64,000 nt of DNA from Thiothrix nivea DSM 5205 (GCF_000260135.1 NZ_JH651384.1:1553693-1617692), one strand, 5' to 3'; positions 42,665 to 51,923 are shown, counted from the first letter of the stretch. The notes: generated by a model from the letters alone, not told the origin. Translations and numbers: made by a program.

Positions 42665-44458
42665 ATGATCAAGTTTCCCTACGGCATCAGTGATTTTCAC
42701 CTCATCCGCAAGGAGGGCTACCTGTATGTTGACCGCAGTGCCTTTATCCCCTTGCTGGAAGATGCGGGCAGGCAACTACTCTTCCTGCGCCCTCGCCGCT
42801 TTGGCAAATCGCTGCTGCTGTCGATGCTGGCAAATTATTACGATGTCCGCACCACGGACGCATTTTCACTGCTGTTTGGGGATTTGGCGATTGGGCAGCA
42901 ACCTACGGCAGAACACAACCAGTACCTGATCCTGCGCTGGGATTTCTCCAAGGTGTCGGCGCAAGGTGATATTGAGCAGATTAAAAGCAGCCTGTTTGTG
43001 CACCTCAACATCGCCATCCAGGAATTTTCGTTGCGCTATAAATCACTGCTCAATCATCCAGTGAAAGTGAATGGCACCGATGCGCTAGGCTCCTTCCAGT
43101 CACTGCTGAATATGGCTCAAGACAGCGGCTACCCTGTTTATCTGCTGATCGACGAATACGACAATTTCGCCAATGACGTGCTCATGCAGGATGCTTCCGA
43201 CGAACGCCGTTACCGCAATTTGCTGGAAGGCGAAGGCATCCTCAAGACATTGTTCAAGATCGTCAAGGCCAGTGCCTCCGAAGGGAAAATTGCGCGGGTG
43301 TTTATTACCGGCGTTTCCCCGGTCGTGTTGAGTGACATGACCAGCGGTTATAACGTCGCCACCAGCATTTACCTTGAACCGCGCTTCAACGAACTGTGTG
43401 GGCTAACCCAGGAAGAACTGATCCCGCTGACAAGGCAAGTGCTAACCGAATGTGGGCAGGATACTACCGAGCAGACCAACATGCTGGAAACCCTACGGCA
43501 GTTTTACAATGGTTACCGTTTTTGCCACCGAACCGAACACCCACTGGTGTATAACCCTACCCTCTGTTTGTATTTCCTGCGTCATTACCAGCTGGAATCC
43601 GAACCGCCGCGCCAGATACTGGATGGAAATCTGGCGATGGATGCGGGACGTATGCGTTATATTACCGCGCTGCCCAACGGACATTGCGTCATTGAGCAGA
43701 TCATGGATGACGAACACCCCGTCAGCGTACAGGCATTGGAAATCCAGTTTGGGGTGGAAAAATTGCGCGAAGTACAACAGGACAGCCGTTACCTTCTCTC
43801 GCTGATGTACTTTTTCGGCATATTAACAATCCACGCCATTAGCGGTTTGGGCAATCTGGTTCTGGGCGTACCGAATCTGGTTATCCGCGCATTGTATGTC
43901 GAGCGCCTGAAACGCCATGCCCTGCCCCGCCCGCAGGATGACCAGTTGGCGGAAAAGCTGGCGGAACAATTTTACCAGACCGCCGATTTGCAGCCGCTGG
44001 CGGATTTCATGGAGCAAAAATACTTCGCCGTCTTCAGCAACCGCGATTACTGCTGGAGCAATGAACTGACAGTCAAGACTGCCTTCCTGACGCTGCTGTT
44101 CAATGACATCTGGTACATCATGGATTCGGAAACCGCGCTGCAACGGCGTTATTCCGATCTGGTGATGGTCATCCGCCCCAGTATGCGCCATTACGCCACG
44201 CTGAAGGATTTCATTTTTGAATTCAAATACCTCAAGCTGGATGAATTGAAACTGACGGGTGAGCAGTTACGCGGGAAAAGCAGGGCAGAACTGGAGGCTA
44301 TGCCACAGGTGCAACAGGCATTACGGGATGCACTGTCACAATTGCGGCAGTACCGCCCGGTGCTGGAGAAAAAATACCAGCAACCGGAACGGTTGGAGTG
44401 CCTGGCGGTGGTTGCGCTTGGTTTTGAACGGGTGGTTTGGCAAGTGTTGTCAGCATAA
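42665..44458 (+). CDS. AAA-ATPase-like / PD-(D/E)XK (DUF1703) protein
   Basis: This 597-residue cytoplasmic protein starts at ATG 42665 (MIKFPYGISDFHLIRKEGYL); GTG 42650 is an alternative. The N-terminal AAA-ATPase_like domain carries Walker A-like LRPRRFGKSLLLSML, Walker B VYLLIDEYDNFAND and FITGVSPVVLSDMTSGYN. The C-terminal PD-(D/E)XK_9 nuclease-like domain has YSDLVMVIRP and FIFEFKYLK (D and E-x-K). Roles of this family are unknown, and it is common as scattered accessory copies in bacteria and Bacteroidetes-type genomes. Here it sits between the M16 genes and ftsY, flanked by a duplicated leader, so it was probably inserted. Confidence 0.88.
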   Translation: MIKFPYGISDFHLIRKEGYLYVDRSAFIPLLEDAGRQLLFLRPRRFGKSLLLSMLANYYDVRTTDAFSLLFGDLAIGQQPTAEHNQYLILRWDFSKVSAQGDIEQIKSSLFVHLNIAIQEFSLRYKSLLNHPVKVNGTDALGSFQSLLNMAQDSGYPVYLLIDEYDNFANDVLMQDASDERRYRNLLEGEGILKTLFKIVKASASEGKIARVFITGVSPVVLSDMTSGYNVATSIYLEPRFNELCGLTQEELIPLTRQVLTECGQDTTEQTNMLETLRQFYNGYRFCHRTEHPLVYNPTLCLYFLRHYQLESEPPRQILDGNLAMDAGRMRYITALPNGHCVIEQIMDDEHPVSVQALEIQFGVEKLREVQQDSRYLLSLMYFFGILTIHAISGLGNLVLGVPNLVIRALYVERLKRHALPRPQDDQLAEKLAEQFYQTADLQPLADFMEQKYFAVFSNRDYCWSNELTVKTAFLTLLFNDIWYIMDSETALQRRYSDLVMVIRPSMRHYATLKDFIFEFKYLKLDELKLTGEQLRGKSRAELEAMPQVQQALRDALSQLRQYRPVLEKKYQQPERLECLAVVALGFERVVWQVLSA

Positions 44459-44541
44459 AAAACCCGGCAAACTACCCGGAAACCGCTAAAATTGTTTTGG
44501 TATTACGGTTTTGCGCGGCAAATGGTAGTATCCTTCGCATT

Positions 44542-44600
44542 CTTTCACCTGACGATATAACAAAGCTGAGCGGTCGATTGTACGATGTTTGGATTCGGAA
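44542..44600 (+). repeat. ftsY leader and start (right copy of the duplication)
   Basis: This is the intact partner of 42552-42610. It contains the end of the ftsY leader and the first 16 bases of ftsY. Confidence 0.6.
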
Positions 44601-45586
44601 AGAAAAAAAACCAGGAAACAGCCCAGGGCGTCCCACCAGCACCGCAGCCTGCCGCCGAGCCGGAGGGTTTGTTTGCGCGCCTGAAACGCGGCCTGTCCAA
44701 AACCAGCCATAACCTCACCGAGGGCATGGACACCTTGGTAATGGGCAAGAAAAAGGTCGACGACGAGGTTCTGGAAGAGCTGGAAACCCGCCTGCTGACT
44801 GCTGATGTCGGCATCGACGCCACCCGCGCCATCATGGGCGACCTCGCCAACCGGGTGAAACGCGCCGAACTGGACGACATGGACGCCCTGATGCAGGCGC
44901 TCTACAACAAGATGCACCGCATCTTGCGCCCCTCCGCCCAACCGCTGGAAATCGACACGTCCCACCAGCCCTTCGTGCTGCTGATGGTCGGCATCAACGG
45001 CGCGGGCAAGACCACTACCATCGGCAAACTGGCGAAAAAATTCCAGCAGCAAGGCAAGTCGGTGATGCTGGCCGCAGGCGACACTTTCCGCGCCGCTGCG
45101 GTGGAACAACTCACCATCTGGGGTGAACGCAACAACATCCCGGTGATTGCACAAGGCAGCGGGGCTGATTCCGCCTCGGTCATTTACGACGCCGTGCAAG
45201 CCGCCAAGGCGCGCAAGATCGACATCCTGCTGGCCGATACTGCCGGACGCCTACATACCCAGACCAACCTGATGGACGAGTTGAAAAAGGTCAAACGGGT
45301 GATCCAGAAATTTGACCCTTCCGCCCCGCACGAAACCATGCTGATCGTCGACGCCAGCATCGGCCAGAACGCGCTGGTGCAAGCCAAGCAGTTCAACGAA
45401 GCCCTGGGGCTGACCGGCATCACCGTCACCAAGCTGGACGGCACTGCCAAAGGCGGCATCCTGTTCGCCATCGCAGAACAACTGAAAATCCCGGTACGCT
45501 TTATCGGCGTAGGTGAAAGCATTGATGACCTACAGGAATTCGATGCCTACGAATTCACCAGCGCCCTGCTGGCCGGGGACAATTGA
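44585..45586 (+). CDS. ftsY: Signal recognition particle receptor FtsY
   Basis: FtsY is the membrane-associated GTPase that receives SRP-ribosome complexes for cotranslational membrane insertion. The 333 residues have a short A domain (MFGFGKKKNQETAQ, much shorter than in E. coli), the N domain (FARLKRGLSKTSHNLTEGMD) and the G domain: GINGAGKTTTIGKLA (P-loop), GDTFRAAAVEQL, LADTAGRLHTQTNLMDELKK, VTKLDGTAKGG and the GVGESIDDLQEFDAYEF end. It overlaps the start region of ftsE, forming the conserved ftsY-ftsE-ftsX order. It starts at ATG 44585. Confidence 0.96.
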   Translation: MFGFGKKKNQETAQGVPPAPQPAAEPEGLFARLKRGLSKTSHNLTEGMDTLVMGKKKVDDEVLEELETRLLTADVGIDATRAIMGDLANRVKRAELDDMDALMQALYNKMHRILRPSAQPLEIDTSHQPFVLLMVGINGAGKTTTIGKLAKKFQQQGKSVMLAAGDTFRAAAVEQLTIWGERNNIPVIAQGSGADSASVIYDAVQAAKARKIDILLADTAGRLHTQTNLMDELKKVKRVIQKFDPSAPHETMLIVDASIGQNALVQAKQFNEALGLTGITVTKLDGTAKGGILFAIAEQLKIPVRFIGVGESIDDLQEFDAYEFTSALLAGDN

Positions 45587-45591
45587 GCACC

Positions 45592-46239
45592 ATGATTGAA
45601 TTCAAGCAGGTCAGCAAGAAATACCCCACCGGGCAGCTAGCCCTTTACAACATCAACCTCACCCTGGAAGCCGGGGAAATGGTATTCATCACCGGCCATT
45701 CCGGCGCGGGCAAAAGCACCCTATTGAAACTGGTCGCCCTGCTGGAACGCCCCAGCAAGGGTGATGTCCTGATCGGCGGGCGTTCGCTGAACCGCCTGGG
45801 CAGAAACCACATCCCCAATTACCGCCGCCGCATCGGCTTCATTTTTCAGGATCCGCATCTGCTGTACGACCGCAGCGTGTTCGACAACATCGCCCTGCCG
45901 TTGCGGATCGCTGGCATGGGGCAAGGCGAAACCCGTCGCCGCGTGCAAGCCGCGCTCGACAAGGTAGGGCTGTCAGGCCGTGAAAAAACCTTCCCGCTGA
46001 TGCTCTCCGCCGGGGAAAAGCAGCGCGTCGGCATCGCCCGCGCCATGGTCAACAAACCCACCATCATCCTAGCCGACGAACCCACCGGCAACCTCGACCC
46101 GGAACTGGCGCAGGACATCATGTATACCTTTGCCCAATTCAACGAACTCGGCGCTACTGTCATGATCGCCAGCCACGATCACGCCTTGGTTGAGCGCATG
46201 AAAAAGCGCACCATCGTGCTGCAAAAAGTGGAAGCATAA
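45592..46239 (+). CDS. ftsE: Cell division ATP-binding protein FtsE
   Basis: FtsE is the ATPase of the FtsEX complex, which controls septal peptidoglycan hydrolases. The 215 residues include [20 protein letters not shown], Walker [15 protein letters not shown]-loop FIFQDPHLL, signature [15 protein letters not shown] and Walker [14 protein letters not shown] chose ATG 45592, five bases after the ftsY stop. A TTG at 45583 overlapping that stop is less likely. Its stop codon overlaps the ftsX start (TAATG), so translation is coupled. Confidence 0.95.
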   Translation: MIEFKQVSKKYPTGQLALYNINLTLEAGEMVFITGHSGAGKSTLLKLVALLERPSKGDVLIGGRSLNRLGRNHIPNYRRRIGFIFQDPHLLYDRSVFDNIALPLRIAGMGQGETRRRVQAALDKVGLSGREKTFPLMLSAGEKQRVGIARAMVNKPTIILADEPTGNLDPELAQDIMYTFAQFNELGATVMIASHDHALVERMKKRTIVLQKVEA

Positions 46240-47228
46240 TGGCCAACACCAGCAACAAGAAAGCCGCCCCCAAGCGCAACGTTTCCTCCAGCGCCCACCC
46301 GTTCAGCGCCTGGCTCAACCAGCAGATGGGTGCAATCAAATTCAGCATGGAACGGTTGTGGTTCAACCCGGTTTCCACCTGGATCACGCTGGCGGCGATT
46401 GCTATTGCGCTCTCCCTGCCCACCAGCCTGCACCTGCTGCTGAAAAACATGCAGACGCTGACCGACGACAAGCGCGAAGTGCCGACCATTACCCTGTTCC
46501 TGAAACAGCCGGTCAGCGAGCAGCAGGCCAAAGACCGGGCGGAACTGTTGTCGGAACTGCCTGAAATCGACAAGGTACGCGTCGTCACCCGCGACGAAGC
46601 GATGGCCGATTTCCGCAAGATCACCGGTTTCGCCCAGACGCTGGAAACCCTGGACGAAAACCCCCTGCCCCACGTGCTGATCATCACCCCCAAGCTGGGG
46701 CTGCTGGACGACCTGGACATGGACGTGGACAATTTTTCCAAAAAACTCAAAGCCTACCCCGAAGTCGACGATGTGCAGATCGACGTGGAATGGGTGCAAC
46801 GGCTGCGCGCCATCCTGCGGATTGCCGAACGTATCGTGCTGGTGGTTTCCATCCTGCTCGGCCTGACGGTGCTGCTGGTGGTGGGCAACACCATCCGCCT
46901 CGACATCGAAAACCGCAAGGATGAAATCCGCGTCACCCGCCTGATCGGCGCGACCAACGCTTATATCCGCCGCCCGTTCATCTACAACGGCATCTGGCTG
47001 GGGCTGTTTGGCGGCGTACTCAGCTTGGTGATCGTGCATGTCGCCCTGCTGTTCTTGGTGGAACCCGTCACCAAGCTGGCCAACCTGTATGGCAGCACCT
47101 TCACCCTCAGCGGCGTGGATGTGTTCATGACGCTACAAATCCTGCTGGCCAGCAGCATCCTGGGGATCATCGGCTCGTGGCTGGCGGTCGGGCGCTACCT
47201 GTGGCAAAGCGATGACGGCGTGGCGTAA
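46239..47228 (+). CDS. ftsX: Cell division protein FtsX
   Basis: FtsX is the polytopic partner of FtsE in the inner membrane. The 329 residues have an N-terminal cytoplasmic region rich in Lys and Ser, a first membrane segment (TWITLAAIAIALSLPTSLHL), a large periplasmic domain (EVPTITLFLKQPVSEQQAKD, RVVTRDEAMADFRKITGF) and three further membrane segments (ILLGLTVLLVVGNTIRL, IWLGLFGGVLSLVIVHVALL, ASSILGIIGSWLAVGRYLW). DEIRVTRLIGATNAYIRRPF is the family's cytoplasmic signature. It starts at ATG 46239, sharing one base with the ftsE stop. No rpoH follows, unlike E. coli. Confidence 0.95.
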   Translation: MANTSNKKAAPKRNVSSSAHPFSAWLNQQMGAIKFSMERLWFNPVSTWITLAAIAIALSLPTSLHLLLKNMQTLTDDKREVPTITLFLKQPVSEQQAKDRAELLSELPEIDKVRVVTRDEAMADFRKITGFAQTLETLDENPLPHVLIITPKLGLLDDLDMDVDNFSKKLKAYPEVDDVQIDVEWVQRLRAILRIAERIVLVVSILLGLTVLLVVGNTIRLDIENRKDEIRVTRLIGATNAYIRRPFIYNGIWLGLFGGVLSLVIVHVALLFLVEPVTKLANLYGSTFTLSGVDVFMTLQILLASSILGIIGSWLAVGRYLWQSDDGVA

Positions 47229-47249
47229 TGCCAGTTGTTGGGAACAGAC

Positions 47250-47774
47250 TCAATATAAGCGTGGGTAAAACATGGGCGTCACCCCCATGGGCGACATGCC
47301 CGGTAGCCCATACGGATATGGCGTGGCGATGCCATAAGCGGCAGACGGGTTCGATGCATAAAGGCTAAGCGCTGGTGCGGCTGGCATTCCATAAGGGCTA
47401 TACCCCGGCAAACCATACATGCTGTAGGGCGACAGGCTGAAAGGATTGCCCATACCAGAAACCATCGGCAGACTCCCCCAAGGTGAACCACCAAAGGGCG
47501 ACCCCATCCTGCTGCTGAAAGGCGAGCCACCAAAAGGTGACCCCATGCCGGAGAGCGGTGAGAAAGCTGTAAACGGTGAAAAGCCGCCCCCAAGCAGCGG
47601 TAAGCTGCTGCCACCCCATGGGTTCAACATGGAAAACGGCGAACTCCCCATCCCAAACGGGCTTTGGAAAGGATTAGCGCTCATGAACGGCAAACCATTG
47701 CCAAACGTCGCTGCGCTCAACGATGTGGCTGACAGGATGCCAGCGATACCCATTACCCATTGCACTTGTTTCAC
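47250..47774 (-). CDS. Exported Met/Pro/Gly/Ser-rich low-complexity protein
   Basis: This 174-residue protein starts at GTG 47774, chosen because GGAGGAG lies seven bases upstream and a signal peptide follows (VKQVQWVMGIAGILSATSLSAA). The mature part is almost only F, P, G, S, M, Y and L. It is made of loose repeats such as SPFGGSPF, MGSPFGGSPWGS, MYGLPGYSPYGMP and YPYGLPGMSPMGV. No charged residues occur until the Arg of PRLY. Such composition suits a surface, sheath or matrix-associated structural protein. No homologous family was recognised. It is convergent with ftsX. Confidence 0.7.
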   Translation of the reverse strand: MKQVQWVMGIAGILSATSLSAATFGNGLPFMSANPFQSPFGMGSSPFSMLNPWGGSSLPLLGGGFSPFTAFSPLSGMGSPFGGSPFSSRMGSPFGGSPWGSLPMVSGMGNPFSLSPYSMYGLPGYSPYGMPAAPALSLYASNPSAAYGIATPYPYGLPGMSPMGVTPMFYPRLY

Positions 47775-47826
47775 GGCTTGACTCCTCCCTTTTCCCGATT
47801 GTACAGCAGAAACCTGCCGCATGGCG

Positions 47827-49584
47827 TCAAACCGTCAGGCGCGGAACGGCAGCCAGCAACTTTTGCGTATAGGCGTCCTGCGGATTGCCACAGACCTGTG
47901 CGGTTTCGCCCTGCTCGACGATTTTGCCCTTGTACATCACCACGGTCTGGTCGCTGAGGTATTCCACCACGCCGATATTGTGGGTAATGAACAATAGGGT
48001 CAGGTCATGTTCCGCGCGGATTTCCAGCAGCAATTGCAGGATTTCAGCTTGCACCGACACATCCAGCGCGCTGGTAATTTCATCGCAGACAATGAAGTCA
48101 GGGTTCAGCACCAACGCCCGCGCCAGCCCGATACGCTGGCGCTGCCCGCCGGAAAACTCGTGCGGGTAGCGCCACAGGGTGTCGCGCGGCAACTGCATGT
48201 CTTCCAGAATCCGGGCGGCGCGTTCGACGCGCTCCTCATGGCTTGCACCCATGCCGTGCGCCTTGAGCGGCTCGGTCAGGGTGGTTTCGACCAGCAGACG
48301 CGGGTTGAGGGAGGATTGCGGATCCTGGAAAGCGATCTGCATTTTCGGGCGCAACGGGCGCAGTTCCCGTGCTGACAAACCGGTCAACTCCTGCCCGTGT
48401 AGCTGGATACTGCCAGAAGTCGGTTTTTCCAGTTGCAACACCGCCCTGCCCAGCGTGGTCTTGCCACAGCCGGATTCGCCTACCAGCGCCACAATCCGGC
48501 CTTTGGGAATGTCGAGGGAAACGCCATCCACGGCGCGCACATGATCGACCGTGCGGCGGAAAATGCCTTTGCGGATCGGGAACCAGACGTTGAGGTCGTG
48601 GATTTGCAAAAGAAACCCCTCCCCACCCCCCCCCTTATCAGGGGAGGGAGCCAAGAGTGACGTGGCTTCTTGTTCCTCCCCTGATAAGGGGAGGTTAGGA
48701 GGGGTTTCTTCTCCTGATAAGGGGAGGGGTGGGGAGGGGTTTCTCCCCAAATTCTCCGGCACTGCCGCCAGCAACTGCCGCGTGTAAACGTGTTGCGGGT
48801 TGCGCAATACCTGTTGCGTGCGCCCGACTTCCACCAGCCTGCCCTGCTGCATGACCCCGACCTGTTGCGCCATCTGCGCCACCACACCGAAATCGTGGGT
48901 GATGAACAGCGTGCTCATGCCGGTGTCATCCTGCAACTGGCGCATCAGGCGCAGGATTTCCGCCTGCACGGTCACATCCAGCGCCGTGGTAGGCTCGTCG
49001 GCAATCAGCAAGGCCGGTTCGCAGGCCAGCGCCATCGCAATCATCACCCGCTGGCGCTGCCCGCCGGATAGCTGGTGCGGGTAATCGCGGAAACGTTCGC
49101 GCGCCTTGGGGATTTGCACCTGCTCCAGCACCTGTATCGCGCGTTCCGCCGCCTCTTCTTCACTCATCAACGGATGGTGCAATTGCAGGGCTTCGGTAAT
49201 CTGTTCGCCGATACTAAACACCGGGTTTAGCGAAGTCATCGGTTCTTGGAAAATCATCGCAATTTGCGAACCACGAATGCCGCGCAAGGAAGCTTCCGGC
49301 AACTTGAGCATATCCTGCCCATCCAGCAGGATTTCACCACCCGGATGCGTAGCAATCCCCTCCGGCAACAAGCGGATCACCGACAGCGCCGTAATCGACT
49401 TGCCGCTACCCGACTCGCCCACCAGGCAAAAGGTTTCACCCTTGGGGATGCTGAAACTGACATCCTCCACCGCTTTCACGACGCGCCCGCCGGTGTGGAG
49501 GTAGGTACGCAGGTTCCTGACTTCCAGTAGGGGCGGTTCGCGAACCGCCCCTACAACATCTCCGGTTCCCTGATTACTCTTCAT
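47827..49584 (-). CDS. Peptide ABC transporter, double ATPase subunit (YejF-like), with repeat insertions
   Basis: This 585-residue protein is a fusion of two ABC ATPase domains energising peptide import. Domain 1 has [29 protein letters not shown] and [12 protein letters not shown]. Domain 2 (after about residue 330) has [29 protein letters not shown] and [12 protein letters not shown]. The linker (about 280-328) carries three tandem palindromic repeats that encode [30 protein letters not shown] and [14 protein letters not shown]; another palindrome encodes GAVREP near residue 13. The gene overlaps the upstream permease by one base. The inserts lie between domains, so function is probably kept. 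Confidence 0.9.
   Translation of the reverse strand: MKSNQGTGDVVGAVREPPLLEVRNLRTYLHTGGRVVKAVEDVSFSIPKGETFCLVGESGSGKSITALSVIRLLPEGIATHPGGEILLDGQDMLKLPEASLRGIRGSQIAMIFQEPMTSLNPVFSIGEQITEALQLHHPLMSEEEAAERAIQVLEQVQIPKARERFRDYPHQLSGGQRQRVMIAMALACEPALLIADEPTTALDVTVQAEILRLMRQLQDDTGMSTLFITHDFGVVAQMAQQVGVMQQGRLVEVGRTQQVLRNPQHVYTRQLLAAVPENLGRNPSPPLPLSGEETPPNLPLSGEEQEATSLLAPSPDKGGGGEGFLLQIHDLNVWFPIRKGIFRRTVDHVRAVDGVSLDIPKGRIVALVGESGCGKTTLGRAVLQLEKPTSGSIQLHGQELTGLSARELRPLRPKMQIAFQDPQSSLNPRLLVETTLTEPLKAHGMGASHEERVERAARILEDMQLPRDTLWRYPHEFSGGQRQRIGLARALVLNPDFIVCDEITSALDVSVQAEILQLLLEIRAEHDLTLLFITHNIGVVEYLSDQTVVMYKGKIVEQGETAQVCGNPQDAYTQKLLAAVPRLTV
48608..48657. repeat. Palindromic repeat in the ABC ATPase linker (copy 1)
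   Basis: This copy reads AGAAACCCCTCCCCACCCC, then CTTATCAGGGGAGGGAGCC. It belongs to the same family as the copies in argS and near ispG, and it encodes part of the ATPase interdomain linker. Confidence 0.85.
48673..48710. repeat. Palindromic repeat in the ABC ATPase linker (copy 2)
   Basis: TCCTCCCCTGATAAGGGGAG, followed by GTTAGGAGGGGTTTCTT. It is oriented opposite to copy 1, whose loop is TTATCA. Confidence 0.85.
48711..48744. repeat. Palindromic repeat in the ABC ATPase linker (copy 3)
   Basis: CTCCTGATAAGGGGAGGGGT, followed by GGGGAGGGGTTTCT. It directly abuts copy 2 in the same orientation, so the three copies make a tandem cluster within about 140 bases. Confidence 0.85.
49527..49554. 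repeat. 28-bp perfect palindrome at the start of the ABC ATPase gene
   Basis: GTAGGGGCGGTTCG joined to its reverse complement CGAACCGCCCCTAC makes a perfect palindrome. It encodes residues about 11-19 (GAVREPP). It is a second, distinct palindrome type, also placed in frame. Confidence 0.85.
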
Positions 49585-50774
49585 CAGTTTACCCCCGCAT
49601 TACGTGACAGCTTGGGGTCAATGGCGTCGCGGAACGCCTCGCCGATCAGGTTGTAGGCAAACACGGTGAGGAAAATAGCCCCGCCGGGAAACGCCGCCAT
49701 CCACCAGTTAAAGGTGGAGGACTTGATCGCCTGATCCAGCATCTGCCCCCAGGACGGCTCGCCCACCAGCCCCAAGCCGAGGAAGCTCAGGGTCGCTTCC
49801 GCCAGGATTGCCGACGCCACCCCGAAACTGGCCGCCACCAGCAAGGGCGCAACGCCATTGGGCAACATGTGGCGGAACAGGATCGACGGCAGGGTCAAAC
49901 CACTGGCCACCGCCGCCTGCACATACTCCTGCTTGCGCAGCTTGAGGAATTCGGCACGGATGTAGCGCGCATACCCCGACCAACTGGTGACACCAATGAT
50001 CACCATCATCATGTACAGACTGCGCCCGAAAAACGCCACAAACGTCAGCAACAGGAACAAGGTCGGGATCGACTCGAAAATTTCCACCAGCCGCATCCCA
50101 ATCATATCGACCACGCCGGAAAAATACCCCATCAAGCCGCCCAGGATTACCCCGATCACCATCGCAATCCCGGTGGCGATCAGGCCAATGCTCAAGGCAA
50201 TACGCGAGGCGTGGATCATGCGGCTGAATACATCCGCGCCGTTTTCCTCCGTCCCCATCAGGTGCACCCTGCCCTGCCCCAGCGCCTTACTGGCCAGCGG
50301 CTTTTCCAACCCGGTGTCACCAAAGTCGCGCAGATAATCAGTGGGCGCGTAGGGAACCGGCGGCATGATGCGCCAATCCACTTCGGTATACGCCGGGGTA
50401 CGGAACGTATCGTAAATCCTCACCTGCGGCGGCTTGACCAACACATTGGTCAGCACCACCGCCAGCGCGGTTCCAGCCACAAACAACAGGATACGCCTGC
50501 CCCCGCTGAGCGGAAACCAGGCCAGCACCACCGCCAGTGCGAACAGCGCCAGCACCACCACATCCTCCACGCTCAGGTAATCCAGCACTGGTGCAGAAAT
50601 TTCCCCGTTTTTGCTCATCAGCAAGGGCATGGAATTGGCCAGGAACGGCGCAAACACGCCCATCAGCACCAGCAGCGCCACCCAGACAAAACCCAGCTTG
50701 ATGCCCACGCCGCCCCACGCCTTGCGCATGATGCGGCGGAAAAAGCTTTCACGGCTCACCACATGCTCAGTCAT
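49584..50774 (-). CDS. Peptide ABC transporter permease, YejE/DppC-like
   Basis: This 396-residue inner-membrane permease is longer than DppC (300) because of an N-terminal membrane segment and a periplasmic insertion (FRTPAYTEVDWRIMPPVPYA), as in YejE. The BPD transport domain contains the loop GTEENGADVFSRMIHASRIA and EAA-type helix RHMLPNGVAPLLVAASFG, then AEATLSFLGLG and GGAIFLTVFAYNLIGEAFRD. It starts at ATG 50774, overlapping the upstream permease by eight bases, and ends one base into the ATPase start. The operon is permease B, permease C, double ATPase. Confidence 0.9.
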   Translation of the reverse strand: MTEHVVSRESFFRRIMRKAWGGVGIKLGFVWVALLVLMGVFAPFLANSMPLLMSKNGEISAPVLDYLSVEDVVVLALFALAVVLAWFPLSGGRRILLFVAGTALAVVLTNVLVKPPQVRIYDTFRTPAYTEVDWRIMPPVPYAPTDYLRDFGDTGLEKPLASKALGQGRVHLMGTEENGADVFSRMIHASRIALSIGLIATGIAMVIGVILGGLMGYFSGVVDMIGMRLVEIFESIPTLFLLLTFVAFFGRSLYMMMVIIGVTSWSGYARYIRAEFLKLRKQEYVQAAVASGLTLPSILFRHMLPNGVAPLLVAASFGVASAILAEATLSFLGLGLVGEPSWGQMLDQAIKSSTFNWWMAAFPGGAIFLTVFAYNLIGEAFRDAIDPKLSRNAGVN

Positions 50775-51843
50775 ACGTCACCCTCGGATCAGCCAGCGTG
50801 TAACAGAAATCCGCAATCAAATAGCCAATCAGGGTCAGGAAACCGCTGATCCAGGTGATGGACAGCACCAGTTCACGGTCGCGGCCTTTCACCGCTTCCA
50901 CCGCCAGTTGCCCCATGCCGTTGATGCTGAAAATGTATTCCACAATCAGGGAACCGGCCAACAGGCTCGGCAATAATCCTGCGGAGACGGTAATCAGCGG
51001 CAGCAGGCTGTTGCGGAACACGTGTTTCCACAGCACATCCTGTTCCGCCAGGCCCTTAGCGCGGGCAGTGCGGGCATAATCGGCATTGAGGTTTTCCAGC
51101 ACCGAAGTACGGGTCAGTTTCGCCAGCCCCGCAAACCCGGCGTAGGACAGACAAATGACCGGCAGCACCAGATGCCAGAGGCGATCAAGCAGGTAGCCGG
51201 GAACCCATGCGCCGTTGATCAGGTGCGGCAGGAATGGCATATCCTGCGCTGCGCGGCTGGAAATCCCCGCCGTCGGGAACCACTGGAAATATTGCGTATT
51301 AGCAAAGAAACCCAGCAACAGCACCCCCGCCAGCATGGTGGGGATAGACCACAGCGCCAGCATCGACACGCTCGACACCACATCGAAACGCTTGCCGCGT
51401 TCGGTAGCGGCCTTCACCCCAACCACAATCGCTATCGCGTAAATCAGCGGGATGGTAATGAGGTTGAGCAACAGGGTGATAGGGATGCGTTCGGCCAGGA
51501 TTTCACTGACAGGCCGCCCGTACATGAAGCTGGTTCCCAGATCCATGCCTTTGCTGACGGAAAAACCGGCGTATTTGCCATTTTCATCCTGGGTGAAACC
51601 GATGGGGGAAACGTTGTTCAGCCAGCGCAAATACTGGAGGGGGGCTGGCTGGTCGAGGCCGTAGCGCTTGTTGTAATAGGCCATCAGCGCCTGCTTTTCC
51701 TGCGGCTTCATGTTCGCCCCGCCGACCAGGGTCTGCGCGGTGATGCCGCCGGGCGACATGGCCATGACGGCGAATACCACGACAGTGATTCCCAGCAGGG
51801 TGGGGATCATCAGCAACAGGCGGCGCAGCAGGTAGGTTAGCAA
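50767..51843 (-). CDS. Peptide ABC transporter permease, YejB/DppB-like
   Basis: This 358-residue inner-membrane permease starts at ATG 51843 with MLTYLLRRLLLMIPTLLGIT, then a six-helix BPD domain (DLGTSFMYGRPVSEILAERI, EAA-type WKHVFRNSLLPLITVSAGLL, GSLIVEYIFSINGMGQLAVE). It resembles YejB, with the extra periplasmic stretch before the core. It is the first gene of the three-gene transporter operon. An ISAs1-family element lies 80 bases upstream, at 51924, and may have removed the native promoter or separated a binding-protein gene. No binding-protein gene is present within the window. Confidence 0.9.
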   Translation of the reverse strand: MLTYLLRRLLLMIPTLLGITVVVFAVMAMSPGGITAQTLVGGANMKPQEKQALMAYYNKRYGLDQPAPLQYLRWLNNVSPIGFTQDENGKYAGFSVSKGMDLGTSFMYGRPVSEILAERIPITLLLNLITIPLIYAIAIVVGVKAATERGKRFDVVSSVSMLALWSIPTMLAGVLLLGFFANTQYFQWFPTAGISSRAAQDMPFLPHLINGAWVPGYLLDRLWHLVLPVICLSYAGFAGLAKLTRTSVLENLNADYARTARAKGLAEQDVLWKHVFRNSLLPLITVSAGLLPSLLAGSLIVEYIFSINGMGQLAVEAVKGRDRELVLSITWISGFLTLIGYLIADFCYTLADPRVTYD

Positions 51844-51913
51844 TGGGTGGATTCCTGACTGGAGGTGGAGGGGTCAGATTACACAAGCGACGGGAGGGCG
51901 TCCAGTTGGAGGG

Positions 51914-51923
51914 CAAGATGCAG
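51914..51923 (+). repeat. Target site duplication of the ISAs1-family element (left)
   Basis: CAAGATGCAG is repeated directly at 53182-53191, on the other side of the element. A 10-bp duplication is in the range expected for ISAs1-family transposition. Confidence 0.9.

Noticed and set aside
46179-47039. Minus-strand open frame of 286 codons across ftsX
   Set aside because: It overlaps ftsX completely; ftsX is certain from its motifs and its coupling to ftsE.
48608-48744. GC-rich hairpins as intrinsic terminators
   Set aside because: They lie inside an intact coding frame and recur inside argS, so they are repeat elements.
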